Shown here: positions 59,161 to 64,000 of the stretch, piece after piece
Layout of the letters: each line of letters begins with the position of its first letter
Numbering within the stretch: position 1 is the stretch's first letter
Assembly (NCBI GenBank): GCA_039566865.1
Contig: CM076953.1
Span: forward strand, 4,836,001-4,900,000
From: Aurelia coerulea
Taxonomy: Eukaryota > Cnidaria > Scyphozoa > Semaeostomeae > Ulmaridae
DNA length: 64,000 nucleotides
Direction: 5' to 3'
Notes under the pieces: model-generated
Told to the model about the DNA's origin: nothing
Seen by the model: the letters and a program-made list of their open reading frames with translations, nothing else
Databases searched by the model: none
Translations under genes and position numbers: made by a program

Positions 59161-59383
59161 CCTGCATTTGTCATGTGCTCTTGACACAGACTAACCTATT
59201 CCCAGAGACTAAATTCAATGTTGAATCAATTTGGCATGGTCTCCTAAGAAAAAATGCCCTATACAGAAAGGGAATACCGGGTGTCTCAAAAAAAGTATCC
59301 CCTTTGACTGGAAAGAAGAACGAAAAGATAAGATATCATTATTCTCTGAGTTCACAGCTAAATTTATCAATCCTCAATTCAGA

Positions 59384-59735
59384 TGCACATCCCGGAGGGG
59401 GGGGGGTACTTAGTATATTTGTCTGACGGGGATGTGCCGTTTTTAAGGGTATCGTTTTCACCAATTTTTTCTAGCACAGGGTATCAAAATGAGGCAATTT
59501 TTCTAGAGCAGGTTGTCAAAACATGTCAAAGGGGAATATTCTACCAGATCGGGTCGTTTTTTCGGTCAAATTTCATGTTTTTGAGTATACTTTTCACCAA
59601 TTTTTTCTAGAACAGGTTATCATTTTGAGCGAAAAATTCTGGAGCAGGGTAAAAAAATTTTCTTTCGTGGGCACACCCCCGTACAAATTTAAGTCAAGTA
59701 CCCCCCCCCCGGGATACACATGCCTTGCATTAAAA
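59384..59735. mobile_element. CCCGGGGGGGGGTACTT-ended MITE
   Basis: G-run and C-run ends with GTACTTA/TCAAGTAC, plus GGGGATGTGCC and GGGCACACCCC. Related to 28954-29396. It follows closely on a mariner-like left end at 59278. Confidence 0.6.
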
Positions 59736-59955
59736 AATTATCTACTAAACACCAAATATATAAGCTCACAAAGTCAAAATTTGGAGTGCACCTGAAACTA
59801 GGGGTTTTGAGAAAGGGCCTAGCCATGATTTGACATCACATGCATTTTTCAAAAGAATTTTCAACTTTGACCTTTAGTTTTTGTACTCCGGATGGGTGAC
59901 CTATAGGAGGCCGGACCTCGCAACTCACTTCGCCGTCCTTCGGAAAGGACGTTAA

Positions 59956-60785
59956 CCCTAATCCATATGGGCTTTTTTCGAGCTACCATTTATGGGGGGG
60001 GGGGTGCTTTCCACCCCCCCCCTCTGAAAACTGCCTTAGGCTCATCCGAATTCAATACAACTTGGCACAGTTATAGAACAGGTAATTTATAGCTCGTAGC
60101 GTAATTTGGGTGTGGCTGCCACGCCTTGTGACGTCACAGTGACGTCACGAAGCTGAAAATCCGTTAAAATCAGGCTTTCAAGTTGAATTCAAGTTTAATG
60201 AAGATTTTGCTTGAACTTTATGCAGTTTTTGGTTCATTTTGTCAACATATGTGATGATAAAGTATTATTTTATTGAAAATGACGAGTTTGGAGTGATATT
60301 TTGGCAGCAATTAGCCGATTCTTATGACGTCATTTGTGCGATTAATTTATTCTATGTAAAAAGAGACCAAAAGATCTTGCAAAATGGTGATTATCTATGA
60401 CAAATGTATCATTAGAGTGTTTTTCATTGAAAAAGTTCGAAAAAACTTGAAAAAATTGCTAATTAGTCCAAAATGGCGGCCAAAATGACATCATTATCAA
60501 AAAATGCTGACATCATCAAATTCCAGAAATTCCGGTATCAAATGGAAGCCCTTTGTTTGCTGATTCATTTGCTGTATAATACTTCATAAATAAATCAAAT
60601 AATTCCATTGAAATCATTGAAAACAATGATTTTGCTACTACCTCCTTCCAAATATGGGCATGTCACGTGACCTGTGAGTCCTATTGTTCAAAAATTTTTT
60701 CACCAAAATTTGGCTAATAGATAACTAGTAAAAGTCAGGGAGGCTGGGGGACATAGCAAACGTCGTTTAAAAACGCGGCAAATAA
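59956..60785. mobile_element. piggyBac-like element with CCCTAATCC end, copy 2 (right end missing)
   Basis: TTAACCCTAATCC at 59952 is followed by sequence similar in order to 42062-42932 (paired GACGTCAC boxes, then TATTGTTCAAAAATTT near the right). The mirrored right terminus is absent. Confidence 0.6.
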
Positions 60786-62390
60786 ACAGAGTTGCAAAAA
60801 GTCTTTGACCTTCCTCCAAACCTGGATTTTAAGGTTCGACCTTCCTCATTTCAAAGTTTTGTGAAAAAAGGGAAAGAGCCTTTATACATCAAGAAAGGTA
60901 TTGATTGATCTTTCCATGATATATAAGGACCGTTGCATGTCTTATAAACTTTTGCCTGCAGTCTGGAAAGAACTTTAAAGGGTGGTTCGCACACCCAGTT
61001 AAAGCTTTAACCAGAACGATTTTTGATGATTTTTTGAAGAATGTCAGAATTTTGGCGTAGCCAGGGTAAATTAACCAGGGACATTGGAATGAGGGGTCTT
61101 TATTCCTGTGAAAGAGCAAACATCTTTTACTTTGGCTTAGAACAGCTCTCCTGATCTCATGTTTGCCAGGGCTAATAAATATGGCAACTTTGAAAAATTT
61201 GTTATAAGTTTTTTATGGACCATCGTCATTTTCAGAAAAACTTAGAGTAAACACTCTTTAGGTTGGCTCAGAATGCCTCTCTCGATCGAAAATGGAACAT
61301 ATTACAATTTTGTGACGTTTCTTCCTGTAAATTAACGCTAGTTAGAAAATTTTCGGAAAATCAACCTTTACATTGGCTTAGAACGACTCTCCCAGCCTTG
61401 CACATTCAATTTCCCAATATTCTTATCTTTTCAAATAACCTTCCTCAATTTTTGCTCAAAACTTCCTCCAAACCTGGTGTGTGGGTGTGTAGTGTTTTTG
61501 CATCTCTGCAAATTTTGAGTGCAAATTACAAAAGTAAAACATTCGCACTCAAAGAAAATGTCAAAACTGTTGAAATTACAGTACAATGTCAAAAAAATTT
61601 GAGTGAAAATTACGAAAGTTTCGTTGGTTTTTTCAATCAAGGTAGGACCGTTTCTTCACTTTCAAAAAATTTGGCCTAACGCCTCTTATAAGCCGTTTCT
61701 ACAAAGAGATGAGTGCATTGAAGAATGAAAATGGTGATGATGATGATGCTGAAAGCTATAAAATACATACGCAGAACTGTCCCAAACAGATCGACGATAA
61801 CGATGTCCCGACATCGATATAACAATCTTCCTCAAGGTTAACAAAGCTTAAACCCTGCTTGAACAAAGTTTGACACGACAATAAGGAGGAACTACAGCCA
61901 TTTGCACCGCTACTTCTAGCAGGAGATTTGCTTTGCTCAGCGAAAACCTTCCCTGAGTTTCTCAACTCATCTCAAAACCATCTGCTGGCAAATGGCCTCA
62001 ACCGTCAAATCAACCTCCAGGTGAGACTAGAAAGGTTTCAGCGATCGCCGAAGTGTTCTCTCATAAATTATCTATCACCAAATACAACTATTGTGTCCAC
62101 GGTAGCATAAGCTTTAGTTCCAGTGGTGACAAAAATAGTTGCCTTCCTGTGAAACAACATCAAAATAAATTTTTCCTTCCGTTGTTTTATGCATTTTCTC
62201 TTGTGCCAGTTTTCAGTTGAACTATTGCAAAACACACATTTCACTTCCCTTAGGCATCTTTAGAGCCACTCACGTAAGTCTTCTGTTAGTTATGGTTAGG
62301 TACTAAGAAGCTAATGAACTTATTTTTCACATGTTTCAGTCGTTTCATAGGCACTCAGTTACTACAAATTATTTGTTGATATAAATTGCA
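60786..62390. other. Stretch without an identified gene; degenerate ~120-bp tandem units
   Basis: TTGGCTTAGAACAGCTCTC-like units recur near 61131, 61262 and 61375. 61920-62030 has a coding-like plus-strand stretch ending at GTGAGAC, too weak to call. Confidence 0.35.
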
Positions 62391-62393
62391 ATA

Positions 62394-62737
62394 CAGTAAA
62401 AACCCGCACATAAGAACCTAAGGGAAATATGTGAATCTAATTCTTAGCCAAACTTATTTACACTCTTGGCCCTATCCATCTCAATCCAAGCTTACCCAGT
62501 TTAATACTGCAGGCCCTGCCTATCACAGTTATGTAAGTAATGTTTGGGAGTTCACAAAAGAGGTTGATTGGCAAACAGATTGCATTTATTTCAATATATG
62601 AATTAATGAAACTCTTTATTAAGAACCTAGTTATATGATATCAGGCTGAAATAGTTCTTATCCATTGGGTACAAAATATATGATTTCAGGCTGTAGGTTC
62701 TTAATAAATGAAGGTTCTTATGTGCGGGTTTTTACTG
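62394..62737. mobile_element. TA-flanked MITE, CAGTAAAAACCCGCAC ends, copy 2
   Basis: Same structure as 58323-58745, shorter, flanked by TA. TAAGAACCTA-type units are repeated inside. Confidence 0.75.
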
Positions 62738-62841
62738 TATTGTGTACCATGTAAGTGAAGAATTCATTATGAACTGGAATTACTCTAAACAGCATCCTTG
62801 GATCACAAAACAGCAAATGGAAAGAGCATTTTCTGCCCACA

Positions 62842-62995
62842 TTAAAGGGTCTGTTTCATCCAGCATGCCTTGCACGTGCCATCTCTTGGTTGGCCTTTGT
62901 TGCCGCCATTTTCATGGCCCATGAAAATGGCGGACAACAAAGGAACATCAACAGACGGCACGTGCAAGGAATGCTGGATGAAACAGACCCTTTAA
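62842..62995. mobile_element. TTAA-flanked palindromic MITE in LINE
   Basis: TTAAAGGGTCTGTTTCATCC and mirror form a 154-bp near-perfect hairpin with GTGCAAGG and CCATTTTCATGG near the loop. TTAA at both ends. Confidence 0.8.
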
Positions 62996-63084
62996 GGCAG
63001 CTATCACTAAAACACGTAGGGGTATTGGTTTGCTGAAATGTCTTTCCAAATATCTCCCCAACCAGACATACATTGAATGAAATA

Positions 63085-63299
63085 CTGGGTGTCCCAAAAT
63101 GATGTATTATCGTTCGATTACTTATATGTCCATAACCGATAGATAAACCGATTTTCAAAAACTGGTAAAACCACAACAGACATCTTAAAATACGATTTAG
63201 TCTTTAGGCAATCAAATAAAACAAAGTGTTTGAAAATCGGTTCATTGGTTATGGACATGTAAGCAATCAAACATTAATACATCATTTTGGGACACCCGG
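63085..63299. mobile_element. Tc1/mariner-like MITE in LINE
   Basis: CTGGGTGTCCCAAAATGATG and mirror, flanked by TA (63083-63084, 63300-63301). A shortened relative of 3245-3855. Confidence 0.8.
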
Positions 63300-64000
63300 T
63301 ATATAAGCTGTACGTGCGACCGCATCTAGACTACGGGGATGTTATCTATCATATTCCTGCAAAAGTATGTGCATTTAGTGGCAATACAACTTTGCCAAAT
63401 GTCATGGAGAAGTTAGAGTCCATTCAGTATTCTGCTGCTCTTGCTGCTTTAGGAACATGGAAGGGTACGTCGCGAGAGAAGCTGTATACAGAGCTTGGCT
63501 GGGAATCGCCAAGTTCCCGTCGGTGGAGCAGACGCCTCACTAAGTTTATAAATAATCTAGTTCCTGAATATACTACAGATCCAATCCCACAACAACGGCA
63601 GTGTCAATACTCTCTTCGCAAGCAAGATGTTATTGGGCGAATAAGGGCAAGGACAGAAAAATTCAAAGCTAGCTTCTATCCTCACTGCCTTTCAGAATGG
63701 AACAAGCTGGATCCAGAAATTAGAGTTGCATCTTCCATTGCTGCATTTAAGACAAAGCTGCTATCCAAAATTCGCCCCCTGACAAAATCAGTCTTCAGGA
63801 TACACGGCCCAACAGGTCTATATTATTTTACACCACTTCGGGTTGGTCTCAGTAAATTGAACTATCATAAATTCAAGCATAATTTCAGAGATGCCATCAA
63901 CCCAATGTGCCCAACCAATGATGGCATCGATGACACGGAGCACTTTTTGTTGCTCTGGCCTTCCTTTGAAGTATTACAAAGTGACCCTCTCGCTGGAGTT

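Larger units (their letters stand above)
62790..64000 (+). mobile_element. LINE with two nested MITEs, running off the right edge
   Basis: The coding sequence reads FSAHIKAAITKTRRGIGLL, KCLSKYLPNQ, then YKLYVRPHLDYGDVIYH, YSLRKQDVIGRIRARTEKF and HKFKHNFRDAINPMCPTND. It is interrupted by a TTAA palindrome (62842-62995) and a TA element (63085-63299). Both are removed cleanly at their targets. A 4-nt duplication (ACAT) just before the second breaks the frame. The Cys-His motif has Trp (LLLW) where the 12-kb copy has Cys. Not active. Confidence 0.85.

Overview
The window reads as animal nuclear DNA, most likely from a cnidarian and probably an anthozoan such as a stony coral (inference). It is AT-rich. 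Its genes have short exons with GT-AG introns and encode metazoan proteins (CEP97, CCDC28, ribosomal protein eL24, an A20-type deubiquitinase, a rhodopsin-class receptor). Most of the remaining sequence is inverted-repeat DNA transposons and truncated non-LTR retroelements. No bacterial operon, CRISPR array, rRNA or tRNA gene was recognised.

Layout. 1-2136: repeats, plus one unassigned candidate exon. 2137-10851 (minus): first nine coding exons of a CEP97 homologue, continuing past the left edge. 10852-17470: a 118-bp tandem array split by a LINE, and a 3.1-kb inverted repeat whose arms carry a spliced gene fragment. 17471-19633 (plus): CCDC28 homologue. 21509-24041: a 2.5-kb inverted repeat. 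24787-25761 (minus): intronless class A GPCR. 28283-30592 (minus): a leucine-rich-repeat gene broken by two DNA transposons. 32177-39174 (minus): RPL24 with a 5-nt first coding exon. 39211-46169: nested mobile elements. 46639-56250 (minus): an A20/TNFAIP3-like gene, rebuilt from four coding exons as 1,270 residues with an OTU domain and eleven A20 zinc fingers. 56251-64000: more transposons, ending in a LINE that runs off the right edge.

The genes do not form an operon or pathway. CEP97 and CCDC28 are both centrosome/cilium-related, but their proximity may be chance. Splice phases agree across every junction given for CEP97, CCDC28, RPL24 and the A20-like gene, which is the main support for these models. 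The most notable items are the expanded A20 zinc-finger array; a 580-bp family with 9-bp target duplications that carries what looks like a promoter, a splice acceptor, an ATG and a splice donor; a Penelope-like element with inverted terminal repeats and a hammerhead-like core inserted in a LINE; and several insertions whose removal restores the host reading frame.
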